Below, one piece after another: positions 27,094 to 37,464 of a stretch of 64,000 bases of DNA. The notes under the pieces were generated by a model, which saw only the letters and a program-made list of their open reading frames with translations, was not told the origin of the DNA and ran no database searches. The DNA is from Idiomarina seosinensis_A (GTDB lineage: Bacteria > Pseudomonadota > Gammaproteobacteria > Enterobacterales > Alteromonadaceae). The stretch covers positions 62,001 to 126,000 of the forward strand of contig NZ_CP085211.1 in NCBI RefSeq assembly GCF_044797955.1, given 5' to 3'. The stretch's first letter is position 1, and every line of letters starts with the position of its first letter. The position numbers and the translations under genes are program-made.

Positions 27094-27750
27094 TTAGTCA
27101 GCGAAGCGATCGCCCAGCCACTTTTTCATATCCTCCACTTGCTCCAGACACAACGAATGTGGCATCGGGTAGGTCTGGTAAGTTACCGGGTAACCCCGTT
27201 GCTGCAGAAGTTTTGCGGCTTTTTGTCCCAATAATTCGGGTACCACAGGATCCTGAGTGCCATGCTGGATCAACAGCGGCAATTGGCTGTTGGCCGTGCT
27301 GGGTTTAATATCCTCCGCAGTGGCAAAATAAGTAGAATGAGCCATTAAGCCGCCCAGTGGTTGAGGATAGGTTAACGCCGCCTCGTAGCCGACCGCACCA
27401 CCCTGGCTAAATCCTGCGATAATAATGCGCTGGCTGCTGATACCGGCGGCCAGCTGCTCATCAATTAGTTTATGTACTGCTGCCGCAGACTGTCGTAATT
27501 GAGCGCTGTCGATAGTCCGGTCAATACTCATATCAGTGATGTCATACCATGCGGGCATAACCATGCCCTGATTAATGGTCACCGGTAGTTGGGGAGCATT
27601 GGGAAATAAAAAACGTATATTGGCCCTCTCAAAGCGCAAATGCTCGGTCATCGGGACAAAGTCATTACCTGATGCGCCCAAACCATGCAGCCAAATAATG
27701 ACGGCGTCAGCGGGGGCTGACGGTTCGTGCGTTATTACATCAAGCGCCAT
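27094..27750 (-). CDS. Carboxylesterase / phospholipase, alpha-beta hydrolase
   Basis: 218-residue alpha/beta hydrolase of the acyl-protein thioesterase-like carboxylesterase family. The oxyanion region is IWLHGLGASGNDF, the nucleophile elbow GFSQGG, the acid QHGTQDPVVP and the catalytic histidine PMPHSLC. No signal peptide, so it acts in the cytoplasm, probably on short-chain esters. It lies 19 bases downstream of pheA on the same strand. Confidence 0.92.
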   Translation of the reverse strand: MALDVITHEPSAPADAVIIWLHGLGASGNDFVPMTEHLRFERANIRFLFPNAPQLPVTINQGMVMPAWYDITDMSIDRTIDSAQLRQSAAAVHKLIDEQLAAGISSQRIIIAGFSQGGAVGYEAALTYPQPLGGLMAHSTYFATAEDIKPSTANSQLPLLIQHGTQDPVVPELLGQKAAKLLQQRGYPVTYQTYPMPHSLCLEQVEDMKKWLGDRFAD

Positions 27751-27769
27751 AGTTTCTCCTTATAAAAAT

Positions 27770-28594
27770 TTATGCAGCCTGGTAGCTACCCAGCCAGCGT
27801 ATCTGATTAAGTTTTGCGAGTTGCTCCAGCGCTTCAGCAACGTGGGATTGTTGCCTATGACCGTCAAAATCAATATAAAAATGGTACTGGCCAAAGCCAC
27901 CGCCCGTGGGCCGCGAGACAATCGAAGTTAAGTTAATTCCGCGACGCGCAAAAACAGACAGGCTGTCTACTAACAGGCCCGGGTGGTCATTATCGTCGAT
28001 TAACAACACACTACTTTTCCATCGCTGCTGGGGATCGAATTCCACGGCTGATGAATTTGCTGAGAGTAACACAAAGCGCGTTTCGTTGTGTTCAGTATCA
28101 GCGGCCTTATCCGACAAGTGATAAAAATTGGCAGGACATTTAATGTGAGCAGGCACCAATGCCGCGGCAGGTTTATCTGCATTAACGAGCTGCTGCATTG
28201 ATTCGCCATTGCTGCTGGTGTGAATGATCGGCAGGGACAGCCGAGTTAAGGCCGCACGGCATTGGCCAGCGGCCACGAACTGCGCCCAGACACTTTGCGG
28301 CTGCGTATCGTTCGCCAGTAACTTAAAGGCAATTGGCAGCTTTATTTCCGCTAAGATCGTCAGCGGCCGAACGACCAGTGCATCAACCACCGGCGAAACA
28401 AAGCCTTCTGTTAAGTTCTCTATTGGTAACAAACCCAGTTGTGTCGGGCTAATGGCTTCGACGACACTGGCGACAGAGTCCTGTAATGTTGTTGCCAGCC
28501 TAAGTGACTGCTGTTTTATCAGGGCCTGCGCAGCAAGTTCTGAGAACGTGCCGGCAGGCCCTAACGTAACCAGCGAAGACTCACTGATTTGCAT
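27770..28594 (-). CDS. pheA: Prephenate dehydratase (stand-alone)
   Basis: Converts prephenate to phenylpyruvate for phenylalanine synthesis. It is 274 residues long and lacks the N-terminal chorismate mutase domain of E. coli PheA. The catalytic domain begins VTLGPAGTFSELAAQ and carries the TRFVLL motif (catalytic Thr-Arg-Phe). A C-terminal ACT domain (DNDHPGLLVDSLSVFARRGINL) should give feedback inhibition by phenylalanine. The start overlaps the upstream peptidase stop by one base (TAATG). Confidence 0.93.
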   Translation of the reverse strand: MQISESSLVTLGPAGTFSELAAQALIKQQSLRLATTLQDSVASVVEAISPTQLGLLPIENLTEGFVSPVVDALVVRPLTILAEIKLPIAFKLLANDTQPQSVWAQFVAAGQCRAALTRLSLPIIHTSSNGESMQQLVNADKPAAALVPAHIKCPANFYHLSDKAADTEHNETRFVLLSANSSAVEFDPQQRWKSSVLLIDDNDHPGLLVDSLSVFARRGINLTSIVSRPTGGGFGQYHFYIDFDGHRQQSHVAEALEQLAKLNQIRWLGSYQAA

Positions 28595-30633
28595 TAGTCT
28601 TTTTTGTACTGATCGAACCAGGCCAGGGCGTGTTCAATTTTTGCAATCATATTTGAAGGCCGTGCGGTGACTCCATGATAAGCGCCAGGTACCCGAACCA
28701 TTGCTGTATCAACTTTCTGAAGCTTAAGGGCCTGATAGAACTGCTCTGTTTCAGAAATTGGCGTACGACGATCCTTTTCCCCGGTAAATAGCATTACCGG
28801 AGTTGTTACGTTACCCACCAGCGAGAGGGGTGAACGTTCCCAGTAATGGTCCAGCTCTTCCCACGGCATACCCGGAAACTGGTTATGAATCTGCCCCATT
28901 GAGCTGTCAGCAGTCAGCACTTTACTGACCCAGTTGATAACCGGATTAGTCGCTGCTGCAGCATTAAAGCGGTCGGTCATACCGACAGCATAAGCGGTTG
29001 CAATACCTCCGGCAGAACCGCCGGCGATAAACAAGTTGTTCGAATCAATAAAGCCTTTGTCGATAAGGGCATCGATACCACTCATGTGGTCAGCAAAGTC
29101 ATAGGGTGAGGAATAATTGCCATCCAGCAGCATGGCAAAATCTTTGCCGTAAGATGTACTGCCCCGGTGGTTAACATAAAGCACTACGTAACCTTCTGCC
29201 GCATAGCGTTGATGCTCTGCAGCAAAGTGCGGCCCATAAGAAAGGTGCGGGCCGCCGTGAATTTCCAGCAGCAGAGGGTAGTCTTTGCTGTCGTCAAAAT
29301 TCGGCGGAGTAATGTACCAGCCTTGAATGGGCTCGCCATCGTAACGAGACTCAAATTCAATTTCATGGACTTCGCCAAGCTCACGGTGGGCAAGCAGGTC
29401 TTCGTTAAGGCGTGTCAGCGAACGCGACTCTTCGCCATAACTTTGATAACCCACATCAGCAGGGCGGTGCGGAGTGCCGCGGGTATAGGCAATAGAGCCA
29501 TCTAAGGCGGCGCTGAATGAACCCATGGTGTACGGGCGGCTAACATAAGTGCCACCGACATCGTCGGCACGGCGCATCATCTCATCATCTAATGAAACGG
29601 TTGAAACCACGGTTTTACCACGATCAGTAAACTGCACTGCAATGCGATCATCACCATTCCATTGAGGGTTACTGAATGAACGGTCTAGCTGGCTCTGCAG
29701 CTCGTTACTGTCGCGTTCTTGCCAGTCCATAACCCAGAGCTCGTTTTTATGGTAAGGAACCGGCTCATTATTGCTGTGCAGGTAAACTAAGTGTTCACCG
29801 TCCGGAGAAAACCGAGCTGAGTGCTCTTCGCCCGGTAGGTCGGTAACCTGAGTAACTGCTTTGTCAGCCAGCGCGACGGCAAACAGGTCGCTCTCGTTAA
29901 TTTGATAAGCCCAGTCTGAATCGCGGTTGCCGGAAAAAACGATGTGCTGATTATCAGAACTCCAGCTTAACGGGCCCCGGTGGCTGTAATCGCCATCGGT
30001 TAACTGACGGGCCGAGCCACCGAGGGCAGGAACCACAAAAACCTGGTTATGCGCAGGCTCAATCACGCCGCGGCCGTCTCTTTGGTAATAAGCTTCTTCA
30101 ACAATAATTGGATTTTCTGACCAGCTGGCGCCACTGGGCTTAGCCGGCATTTTTACGGATTTGGCAAAGTCCGTTTTTGGCGCTTTAACCGACATCATAA
30201 ACGCAATGTGCGAGTCGTCATGAGACCAGCTTAAACTGGAAGGTGAACGGTGTACGTTAGTGACTTTGGCGACCTGTTTTTCATTTATCCAGTACACATG
30301 TATTTGGTTTTTGTCATTGCGGTTAGAAGTAAACGCCAGGCGTTTACTGTCGTTTGACCAGCTTAAACTGCCATAGCTGTGGCCATCGTCAAAAATTGGC
30401 AGGGCCTTGCCGGTTTCAGTTTCAACCAGCCATAATGATCGACGGGTTGAGTCGCTCATGTCGTCGAAGCTATTGCGGATATAGGCAATATACTGTCCAT
30501 CTGGCGAGATGGTGACCTGGTTGGCATGTTCCAGCTGGAAAATATCCTCAGCTTTGAATGTTTCTGCCAGTGTCGGTGGTGCTGCTATTATGGTGCTCAG
30601 GCTTAATGCCAGTGCGGATGCTCTTAACCACAT
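28594..30633 (-). CDS. S9-family prolyl oligopeptidase-like peptidase, exported
   Basis: 679 residues. An N-terminal signal peptide ends near PTLAET. A seven-bladed WD40/TolB-like propeller occupies ~25-400 (repeated ISPDGQYIAY, LSWSNDSKRLAF, FSPDGEHLVY). The C-terminal hydrolase has HGGPHLSYG, the nucleophile FIAGGSAGG, the acid in FTGEKDRRTP and the histidine in GAYHGV. This is dipeptidyl aminopeptidase/acylaminoacyl peptidase type, acting on imported peptides in the periplasm. It is upstream of and coupled to pheA. Proteolytic metabolism is typical of Idiomarina. Confidence 0.93.
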   Translation of the reverse strand: MWLRASALALSLSTIIAAPPTLAETFKAEDIFQLEHANQVTISPDGQYIAYIRNSFDDMSDSTRRSLWLVETETGKALPIFDDGHSYGSLSWSNDSKRLAFTSNRNDKNQIHVYWINEKQVAKVTNVHRSPSSLSWSHDDSHIAFMMSVKAPKTDFAKSVKMPAKPSGASWSENPIIVEEAYYQRDGRGVIEPAHNQVFVVPALGGSARQLTDGDYSHRGPLSWSSDNQHIVFSGNRDSDWAYQINESDLFAVALADKAVTQVTDLPGEEHSARFSPDGEHLVYLHSNNEPVPYHKNELWVMDWQERDSNELQSQLDRSFSNPQWNGDDRIAVQFTDRGKTVVSTVSLDDEMMRRADDVGGTYVSRPYTMGSFSAALDGSIAYTRGTPHRPADVGYQSYGEESRSLTRLNEDLLAHRELGEVHEIEFESRYDGEPIQGWYITPPNFDDSKDYPLLLEIHGGPHLSYGPHFAAEHQRYAAEGYVVLYVNHRGSTSYGKDFAMLLDGNYSSPYDFADHMSGIDALIDKGFIDSNNLFIAGGSAGGIATAYAVGMTDRFNAAAATNPVINWVSKVLTADSSMGQIHNQFPGMPWEELDHYWERSPLSLVGNVTTPVMLFTGEKDRRTPISETEQFYQALKLQKVDTAMVRVPGAYHGVTARPSNMIAKIEHALAWFDQYKKD

Positions 30634-30782
30634 AACCGAATCCTTAGTGTTGTTGTTTATTTTTGTAATTTGTAAGTCACGGCTTAACGTTACTTAAGCC
30701 GGTGCCGAAGTGCAAAGACTTCCGTTAAACTTGCGAAAAAATGCGGTAAACTCGACGTAATACGGACAATGCGACAACGCCT

Positions 30783-31886
30783 ATGAATTACCGGAAAACC
30801 CGCGCTGAAATTAATACTGCTGCACTGCGCTCAAATACGAACTGGCTACGCCGCCAGATAGGGCCGGCATCGTTGCTGGCTGTGGTAAAGGCCGATGCAT
30901 ACGGGCACGGTGTCGGACCTGTTTGCGCAACCATCGCGGACAGTATCGACGGTTTTGCTGTCGGCTTTACCGACGAGGCGATAGCACTAAAAGAGGCACA
31001 CCCAAACTGCCGGCCTCCCATTCTGATCCTCGAAGGCTGTCAGAGTATCGCCGAGCTGCAGCTGTGCGGAGCTGAAGGCTTCAGAACCGTAGTACACAGT
31101 TATGAACAGCTAAAAGCGTTAGAGCTTGCCGAACTGGACAGTCCGGTGGATATCTGGTTGAAAGTTAATACCGGCATGCATCGGTTGGGCATACCGCTTA
31201 GCGCTGCGGATGAGTGCATTAAGCGCTTAGAACAGTGTCGTAATGTCGGTCAAATCACTTTAATGTCCCATTTGGCTAACGCGGACAGTCTGGCGGTATT
31301 AAATCAGGTACAGTTGCAGCAATTTCAGGCACTAAAAGAAAAATACCCGGATTACTCCTACTCTTTGCATAACTCGGCCGCCGTATTAAGCCCTCAATTA
31401 CAGGGAGACCTGGCGGTCACCGATTGGGTCCGCGCCGGGTTATTGCTGTATGGCGTTAATCCGTCATCGGTTAGTGACATCCAAAAGGAGTTAACGCCGG
31501 TGATGAGTTTAAAAGCGCCGGTGATAGCCGTTAATGAATTAAAAAAGGGTGATGCTGTAGGTTACGGCAGTAGTTGGGTGGCGACCAGAGCCACTCGTAT
31601 CGCGACGGTAGCAATTGGCTATGCAGACGGTTATCCCCGGCAGTGTAAAAATGGCACTCCAACCTTTATTCGCGGTCAGCAGGCGCCGTTAATCGGCCGG
31701 GTCTCCATGGATATGATTACCATCGATGTTGGGCATATCAGTGACGTAACACCCGGCGACGATGTCGAATTGTGGGGACAACACATTGATGTACGCGAGG
31801 TGGCACGGCAGGCAGATACGATATCCTGGCACTTGCTGACAGCGACCAGTGTGCGGGTACCCCGGGTTGTCGTGACCCAGAACTAA
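30783..31886 (+). CDS. alr: Alanine racemase
   Basis: PLP-dependent racemase supplying D-alanine for peptidoglycan. It is 367 residues long. The PLP lysine is Lys36 in VVKADAYGHG. The second catalytic base is the tyrosine of AVGYGSSW, and IGYADGYPR and RVSMDMITID are also present. It is followed at 62 bases by a lipoprotein amidohydrolase in the same direction. Confidence 0.96.
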   Translation: MNYRKTRAEINTAALRSNTNWLRRQIGPASLLAVVKADAYGHGVGPVCATIADSIDGFAVGFTDEAIALKEAHPNCRPPILILEGCQSIAELQLCGAEGFRTVVHSYEQLKALELAELDSPVDIWLKVNTGMHRLGIPLSAADECIKRLEQCRNVGQITLMSHLANADSLAVLNQVQLQQFQALKEKYPDYSYSLHNSAAVLSPQLQGDLAVTDWVRAGLLLYGVNPSSVSDIQKELTPVMSLKAPVIAVNELKKGDAVGYGSSWVATRATRIATVAIGYADGYPRQCKNGTPTFIRGQQAPLIGRVSMDMITIDVGHISDVTPGDDVELWGQHIDVREVARQADTISWHLLTATSVRVPRVVVTQN

Positions 31887-31947
31887 CAGTTGCTAATTTT
31901 TGTCCAGTGACAGACACTTTAACGACCTGGCCCAAAGAGGATTCGTC

Positions 31948-33303
31948 ATGCGCAAACTAAAAGGCTTTATCGCCATAGCAACCACGGTTTTGATAGCCGC
32001 CTGTCAACAAACAGTCCCGGCTGAGTCCGAATCGCTGAGCGCTGATATCGCGGTGATCAATGCAAACGTGGTTAGGGTTGGCGAGAGTAACACGCCGATT
32101 TTATCGCAGCGGGCAGTATTGATTAGCGATGACAAAATAAAACAAGTCGTGCCCATGGCCGCCGTTCAGCAGCTGCCGGAGTCCACCCGGATCATTGATG
32201 CGAATGACGGTTACCTGCTGGCGGGTTTTACCGAAATGCACGGCCATGTTCCGCCGGCCACCGATTTCGGCCAGTTTCCGAAACGTTATGCTGATGACAT
32301 GTTGTTCCTGTACCTGGCAAACGGTGTGACAACGGTGCGCGGTATGCTGGGCTACCCTCATCAGCTGCAGTTAAAACAGGATATCGCCGAGGGCAAGCGC
32401 ATGGGCCCCACGCTGTATCTTGCCGGGCCAAGCTTTAACGGCAATACCATTGAGTCTGTTGAACAGGCAACTCAACGAGTTATTGAACACCGGTCCCAGG
32501 GCTGGGACCTGCTAAAAATTCATCCCGGTCTGAGCTTAAGCGAATACCAGGCGTTAGCCGCCACGGCCCGGGCTGAAGCGATGGACTTTGCTGGGCATGT
32601 ACCCGCTGACGTTGGATTAGAAGTGGCAATGACTGAGGGCCAGCGGACCATTGATCACCTCGATGGTTACCTTGAATACGTTGACGCAATAAATCGGCCA
32701 ATTACCGATGACGAGCTGCAGCGGTTAGTGCAACTGACCATTGAACACCAGATTGCGGTAGTACCAACGCAGGCATTGTGGGCAACCTTGATTGGTGCTG
32801 AAGATCCGCAGCAGCTGGCAACCTACCCAGAGTTGGATCTGGTACCTCAGGTCGTGCGCGAGGGCTGGCTGAACTATTATCAACAGCCCAGCATGGGCTA
32901 TTTTAATACAGAGCATGCTGCCACACAGCAGGCTAATCGACAGCGCTTGTTAAAAGCGTTATACGAGGGCGGAGCCGAAATTATCTTTGGTACCGATGCA
33001 CCTCAGTTATTCAGCGTGCCTGGTTATTCCATCCATCATGAAATCAATAAAATGCAGCAGGCCGGAATTCCGCTAAAAGACATCTATGCATCGGCAACCG
33101 TTGCCGCAGGTGATTACTTTGCCGAAGATGAATTTGGCAAAATCTCCGCAGGTCATCGCGCCGATTTTATGCTGCTTAAAAATAATCCGCTGGTTTCGGC
33201 TGACGCGTTAAAAGAACCACAAGGGGTTATGGTGCGAGGTACTTGGCTGGCGCGACAGGATATCGATGCGAAATTGGCAGAGATACGTGCGGCTTATCGT
33301 TAA
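31948..33303 (+). CDS. Amidohydrolase-family lipoprotein
   Basis: 451 residues from ATG 31948, preceded by AAAGAGG; an upstream start at 31900 would bury the signal peptide. The N-terminus is a lipoprotein signal with the lipobox LIAAC (Cys19). The amidohydrolase fold shows EMHGHVPP (first metal histidines), HPGLSLSEY, FAGHVPADV, and a later FGTDAPQ with the metal aspartate. It resembles imidazolonepropionase/prolidase-like metallohydrolases. The substrate is unknown, but with the nearby peptidases a role in peptide use is plausible. Confidence 0.87.
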   Translation: MRKLKGFIAIATTVLIAACQQTVPAESESLSADIAVINANVVRVGESNTPILSQRAVLISDDKIKQVVPMAAVQQLPESTRIIDANDGYLLAGFTEMHGHVPPATDFGQFPKRYADDMLFLYLANGVTTVRGMLGYPHQLQLKQDIAEGKRMGPTLYLAGPSFNGNTIESVEQATQRVIEHRSQGWDLLKIHPGLSLSEYQALAATARAEAMDFAGHVPADVGLEVAMTEGQRTIDHLDGYLEYVDAINRPITDDELQRLVQLTIEHQIAVVPTQALWATLIGAEDPQQLATYPELDLVPQVVREGWLNYYQQPSMGYFNTEHAATQQANRQRLLKALYEGGAEIIFGTDAPQLFSVPGYSIHHEINKMQQAGIPLKDIYASATVAAGDYFAEDEFGKISAGHRADFMLLKNNPLVSADALKEPQGVMVRGTWLARQDIDAKLAEIRAAYR

Positions 33304-33312
33304 GCCGCACGT
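33285..33312. terminator. Long hairpin between convergent genes
   Basis: An 11-bp perfect stem ACGTGCGGCTT/AAGCCGCACGT with a 6-base loop spans the stop codon of the amidohydrolase gene. There is no U-run, so intrinsic termination is uncertain. It lies in the short gap to the convergent aminopeptidase. Confidence 0.45.
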
Positions 33313-33325
33313 GATTGTGGTGTTA

Positions 33326-34858
33326 TTAATCCAGTTGCAAAACCCATTCGGTTAGCAAGCGGACACCGTAGCCCGTAGGCCCTGCCGGGTGAATGCCGGT
33401 CGCACTGCTGACCATTGCATCGCCGGCCATATCAACGTGAACCCAGGGCGTGTCACCTGCAAAGTGCTTCAAAAATGCCGCACCAGCCTGAACTCCCGGT
33501 GAGCCGATATTGCGGATATCAGCCAGTGAACTGTCGATGATTCCCTCGTACGCGTCCAGCGGCATTTCCCAGACTTTTTCACCGGTGGTTTCGCCGGCTT
33601 TAATAATGGAGTCACGTAATCCCTTATCCGAAGCAAACAAAGCACCGTACTCATTACCAAGAGCGCGAACCTTAGAACCGGTCAAGGTGGCAATGTTAGC
33701 AATAGCACGGGGTTGGTAAGTATCATTGGCATACCAGTTACCATCACCGAGTATCAAGCGGCCTTCGGCGTCGGTATTGACGATTTCAACCAAGGTGCCA
33801 TCACCAGCTTTTACCACATCTCCAGGTAAGGTCGCAGAGCCTGAAATCAGATTATGAGACAGGGGCGCCACAGCCACTACATTAACGGGAGCCTTTTGCG
33901 CCGCTAACGCCATGACAGTACCAATGACGGCACCGGCACCTGCCTTATCGGTTTGCATGCGGACAATAGAAGACGAGCTGGTCTTTAAGTTATATCCGCC
34001 GGTATCAAAAGTGTTTCCTTTACCAACTAAGGCAACAGGGTCGTCGTTACTGCCTTTGTAGTGCGCAGCCAGTAAGTACGAGCCATGCTGACTACCCTGG
34101 CTGACGCTGTGCAACAGGCCCATGCCCATTTTTTCAACCTGCTCAGGCGTTACAACGGTTATTTCGATATCAAGATCTTTCATCGCCTCTTGTGCCAGCT
34201 CAACAATAGCTTTTGGGTAGCCGTCGCTGCCGGGTAGCGCGGTAATGTCACGGGCGACAAACACACCTTCGGCAATAGCACGACTAGCCTGGTAGTGCTT
34301 TTCGGCACTGTCCGGGCTATTAACTAACCAGTGATAAGTTGTTTGCGGCCGCGCTTCTGGCTCGGACTGATAACGGTCAAAGCGGTAGTTTCTTAAATCA
34401 ATACCATGCGCAGCTCGGGCGCTAATTTCAGCAGCTAATCCGGGGTTGCCAATCAAACGAGTATCGAATACCACCGTTTCGGACTCAGAGTTCAAGGCCG
34501 CAGCAATCGCCGCCCCCAATTTTTCAGCCTCGAAGCGCGACATTTCAGCTGGATTACCGACACCAGCTAACAGCAAATGATTCGCTTGAGTTCCTTCCGG
34601 GGCAACAACCGAAGTTAATTGCGCAGCCTTTCCGGTAAACTCTTCGATAGCTGCTGCGCGGCTAACGGCATTATTGACGGCAGAGGACCAGTTAGAAAAG
34701 CTAATATTCTGGTCTTCCGGAACAAAAATAACACGCGTTTCACTGTTTTTATTCTGATCAGAAAAAACAGTACTGGTGTGCAGATGGTTATCTGCAAGAG
34801 CTGGCGCGACTAACGCTGACGAAAGCGTAACAGCGCCGACAAACTGCTTTAGTGACAT
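33326..34858 (-). CDS. M17 leucyl aminopeptidase, exported
   Basis: 510 residues with the M17 C-terminal catalytic domain. The dimetal site includes GKGNTFDTGGYNLK, the signature NTDAEGRLILGD and a downstream VHVDMAG. The N-terminus MSLKQFVGAVTLSSALVAPALADNH is a clear signal peptide, unlike cytoplasmic PepA, so this enzyme trims peptides in the periplasm. The N-terminal macro-like domain is present. It is one of three exported peptidases in the window. Confidence 0.93.
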   Translation of the reverse strand: MSLKQFVGAVTLSSALVAPALADNHLHTSTVFSDQNKNSETRVIFVPEDQNISFSNWSSAVNNAVSRAAAIEEFTGKAAQLTSVVAPEGTQANHLLLAGVGNPAEMSRFEAEKLGAAIAAALNSESETVVFDTRLIGNPGLAAEISARAAHGIDLRNYRFDRYQSEPEARPQTTYHWLVNSPDSAEKHYQASRAIAEGVFVARDITALPGSDGYPKAIVELAQEAMKDLDIEITVVTPEQVEKMGMGLLHSVSQGSQHGSYLLAAHYKGSNDDPVALVGKGNTFDTGGYNLKTSSSSIVRMQTDKAGAGAVIGTVMALAAQKAPVNVVAVAPLSHNLISGSATLPGDVVKAGDGTLVEIVNTDAEGRLILGDGNWYANDTYQPRAIANIATLTGSKVRALGNEYGALFASDKGLRDSIIKAGETTGEKVWEMPLDAYEGIIDSSLADIRNIGSPGVQAGAAFLKHFAGDTPWVHVDMAGDAMVSSATGIHPAGPTGYGVRLLTEWVLQLD

Positions 34859-34980
34859 AACGGCATCCTAAGTTGTAGTTAACTAAGTAATTGGTTCGAT
34901 TGAACTATAAATCGACCCAGCAGAATACGCAAAAGAGATTTTTGACATTGCCACAAGATAAACATCGAACTTGCAAAGTA

Positions 34981-35009
34981 TGGACATGGCTGGCTGATGG
35001 CCCTATAAT
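34981..35009 (+). promoter_or_regulatory. tRNA-Arg promoter
   Basis: TGGACA (34981-34986), a 17-base spacer and a consensus TATAAT (35004-35009), then a GC-rich discriminator (GCCCACG). This places the start about 36 bases before the tRNA. Confidence 0.75.
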
Positions 35010-35051
35010 GCCCACGCTTTTTCAGAGCAACAGCAGTAAAAACCTGAATAT

Positions 35052-35128
<77 letters not shown>

Positions 35129-35483
35129 TCTCTGTGCGACTTTCCTTGATAGTAATCACTTACTAAAAGTCTAATGTGTCCAAATTGTGTCCAGAATGTG
35201 GCCAACATTTTCGGACTAACTTTGCCTCAGCCAAATTTTGACCTTTACCTACAATTTTTAAATCAGAGCCAGAAAAACCTGAGTTCAGGCGTTGAAAATA
35301 TTCGACGTCATACTTTGGAATTCGTAGTGACCCCAGCAACTTTTATATTGAGAGTCGAATAGGCCATGGAGATTAGTCGGAAGCCCGTTAATTTTGTGTT
35401 TACTTCCGCTTTGTGCCAAGAGCAGACGTTGACGCTCGAGCACAGCGGCACGAACATGACCTTTCCTCTGAGAAGCTCCAGCG
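35129..35483. other. Gene-poor stretch between tRNA-Arg and an IS element
   Basis: 355 bases. I see no supported gene, no clear terminator after the tRNA and no repeat of the tRNA 3' end. Short GTGTCCA-type repeats occur at 35176-35200. The interval may be the scar of an integrated element, but nothing in it can be named. Confidence 0.4.
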
Positions 35484-35499
35484 GGGTTCTACCCCGTTA

Positions 35500-36306
35500 T
35501 CACGGACGGTTTAAAACGGTTGTAAACTTCTTGTCTTGATTCGCTACTCTACGTCGCATCCTTGGATTATGAAACCGCTCGATATAAAAAAATATGTCCG
35601 CACGGGCTTCATCTCTGGTTCGGTATTTTCGGTGATTCACGCGCTCTCGTTTGAGCATACCGAAAAATCCTTCACAGGCAGCGTTATCGGCACAATGGCC
35701 GACAGCACTCATGCTTCCCACCAACTCATTATTTTTTAAGTAGCGCTGATAATCACCGCTGGTAAATTGCGTTCCACGATCCGAATGCAGTATTGCCTGG
35801 GTCGACTCAGGGCGTTGCCAGACAGCCATCTCCACCGCTCGCAGCACCATCTTTCTATCCTGCCGGTGATGCATTGACCAGCCCACAACGACATTGTTGA
35901 ACAGATCCAAGACAACACACAGAAAAAGTTTTCCTTCGTCCGTTTTTAATTCGGTTATGTCTGTCACCCACTTAGTGTTGGGCTCAAAAGCTTTGAAGTC
36001 TCGTCCCAGGTGGTTTTTAATACCATCCGGGCGCTGCGATGGTGCTTTGCGCCCACGTCCCTTTTTGCGCGGCCAGCCCTGAAGCCCATGCTCCGCCATT
36101 AATCGGGCAATACGGTTCAGACTGGCTGTTTCCTTTTCTTCTCTGAGATCTTCATGCATGCGTGGCGCACCAATGATACCGCCGCTATCTTCATGGATCT
36201 CTTTAATACGCGTCAGTAATCGTTCATTCTCGATGGAACGACGAGATGGTTGGCGATTCACCCAGTCATAATAGCCGCTGGCTGAGACTTTCATACAACG
36301 GCACAT
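35500..36306 (-). pseudogene. IS3 transposase OrfB, 5' part separated by IS21 insertion
   Basis: 268 residues of a DDE integrase-type transposase. HTH_21-like start (CMKVSASGYYDWVNRQPSRR), then the rve core with WVTDITELKTDEGK (first Asp), ILHSDRGTQFTSGDY (second Asp) and the Glu in NAACEGFFGMLKRE. The stop lies inside the terminal inverted repeat. The natural frame continues upstream (IERCREQFPIRLM) across the IS21 junction, so the fusion protein can no longer be made by frameshifting from OrfA. Confidence 0.85.
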
Positions 36307-36429
36307 TAAGCGTATCGGAAACTGTTCGCGACAACGTTGTTACCGGCAGTGTAAAAATGACCCCCTAACGGCAACTGAAAATTGACCCCCTGAAGTAAAC
36401 TAGCGGTTTTGCTCAAGAGGCCGCTTTCG

Positions 36430-37464
36430 ATGTTAACTCAGGAGATGGTTGTGACCATTAAAGTACTCAAACACCAAGGTAAGTCGATTAAAGGGATAGC
36501 GCGCGAAACCGGCCTGGCCCGCAACACCGTTAAAAAATATCTGCAGCAAACTGAGAGTGCGCCGGTGTACCAACGCAGTGTTGTGCGGCCGAGCAAGCTT
36601 GACCCCTTCAAAGACTATATTCAGTCGCGAATCAAAGCCGCTCATCCAGATTGGATACCAGCAGCCGTGCTCTACGAAGAGATACTGGCTCGTGGATACC
36701 AAGGAAAAATCAGGATACTCAGTGAGTATGTCGCCACGTTTAAACCAAAGCAGGCTGCCGATCCACTAGTACGTTTTGAAACCGAGCCAGGTAAGCAGCT
36801 ACAGGTAGATTTCACCATTATTCGCCGTGGAACCCACGCACTAAAAGCCTTCGTGGCGACGCTGGGTTATTCACGTGCAAGTTATGTCAGGTTTTATGAT
36901 AACGAGCGCACAGAAGCCTGGATCGACGGCCTTGAGCATAGCTTCGACTTCTTCGGTGGTGTGCCACACGAAGTGCTTTTCGATAACGCTAAGACCATCA
37001 TGATTGAGCGAGACGCTTATTCAGACGGAGAGCATCGCTGGAACCCGAAGCTTCTATCAACTGCTCAGGACTTCGGTTTTAATCCGCGCGTTTGTCGTCC
37101 CTATCGGGCGAAAACTAAAGGCAAAGTTGAGCGCTTTAACCGTTACCTTAAATCAAGCTTCGTTGTGCCGCTGCAGGCTACTTTAAGAACCTCAGGCTTA
37201 CGCCTAGATGTGCAGACCGCGAATGGCTATGTCGGTCGCTGGCTGACGCAGGTGGCAAATGCACGAGTACATGGTACGACCGGAGACGTCCCAAACCAGC
37301 GCTTAATAATGGAGCAAGAGGCGTTATTGCCGTTGCCGGTGAAGATCGGCAGCGTGTACCAGCCTCAAGCATCGCGTTGCGTGCCAACCCCTTACGAGAG
37401 CCTGCAGCATCCGCTCAGTGTCTATGACCAGATGTTGCGAGGTGGCCATGAACTTACAGTCTGA
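36430..37464 (+). CDS. istA: IS21-family transposase IstA
   Basis: 344 residues from ATG 36430 (AGAGG upstream; a TTG at 36409 is an alternative). The N-terminal helix-turn-helix (KSIKGIARETGLARNTVKKYL) binds the ends. The DDE core shows LQVDFTIIRRG (Asp), VLFDNAKT (Asp) and KGKVERFNRYLK (Glu). It cuts and joins the element ends with its partner IstB. The end overlaps istB by 17 bases. Confidence 0.94.
   Translation: MLTQEMVVTIKVLKHQGKSIKGIARETGLARNTVKKYLQQTESAPVYQRSVVRPSKLDPFKDYIQSRIKAAHPDWIPAAVLYEEILARGYQGKIRILSEYVATFKPKQAADPLVRFETEPGKQLQVDFTIIRRGTHALKAFVATLGYSRASYVRFYDNERTEAWIDGLEHSFDFFGGVPHEVLFDNAKTIMIERDAYSDGEHRWNPKLLSTAQDFGFNPRVCRPYRAKTKGKVERFNRYLKSSFVVPLQATLRTSGLRLDVQTANGYVGRWLTQVANARVHGTTGDVPNQRLIMEQEALLPLPVKIGSVYQPQASRCVPTPYESLQHPLSVYDQMLRGGHELTV

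Noticed and set aside
35174..35362. 62-codon forward frame after the tRNA
   Set aside because: No family features, no ribosome binding site and random-looking composition.
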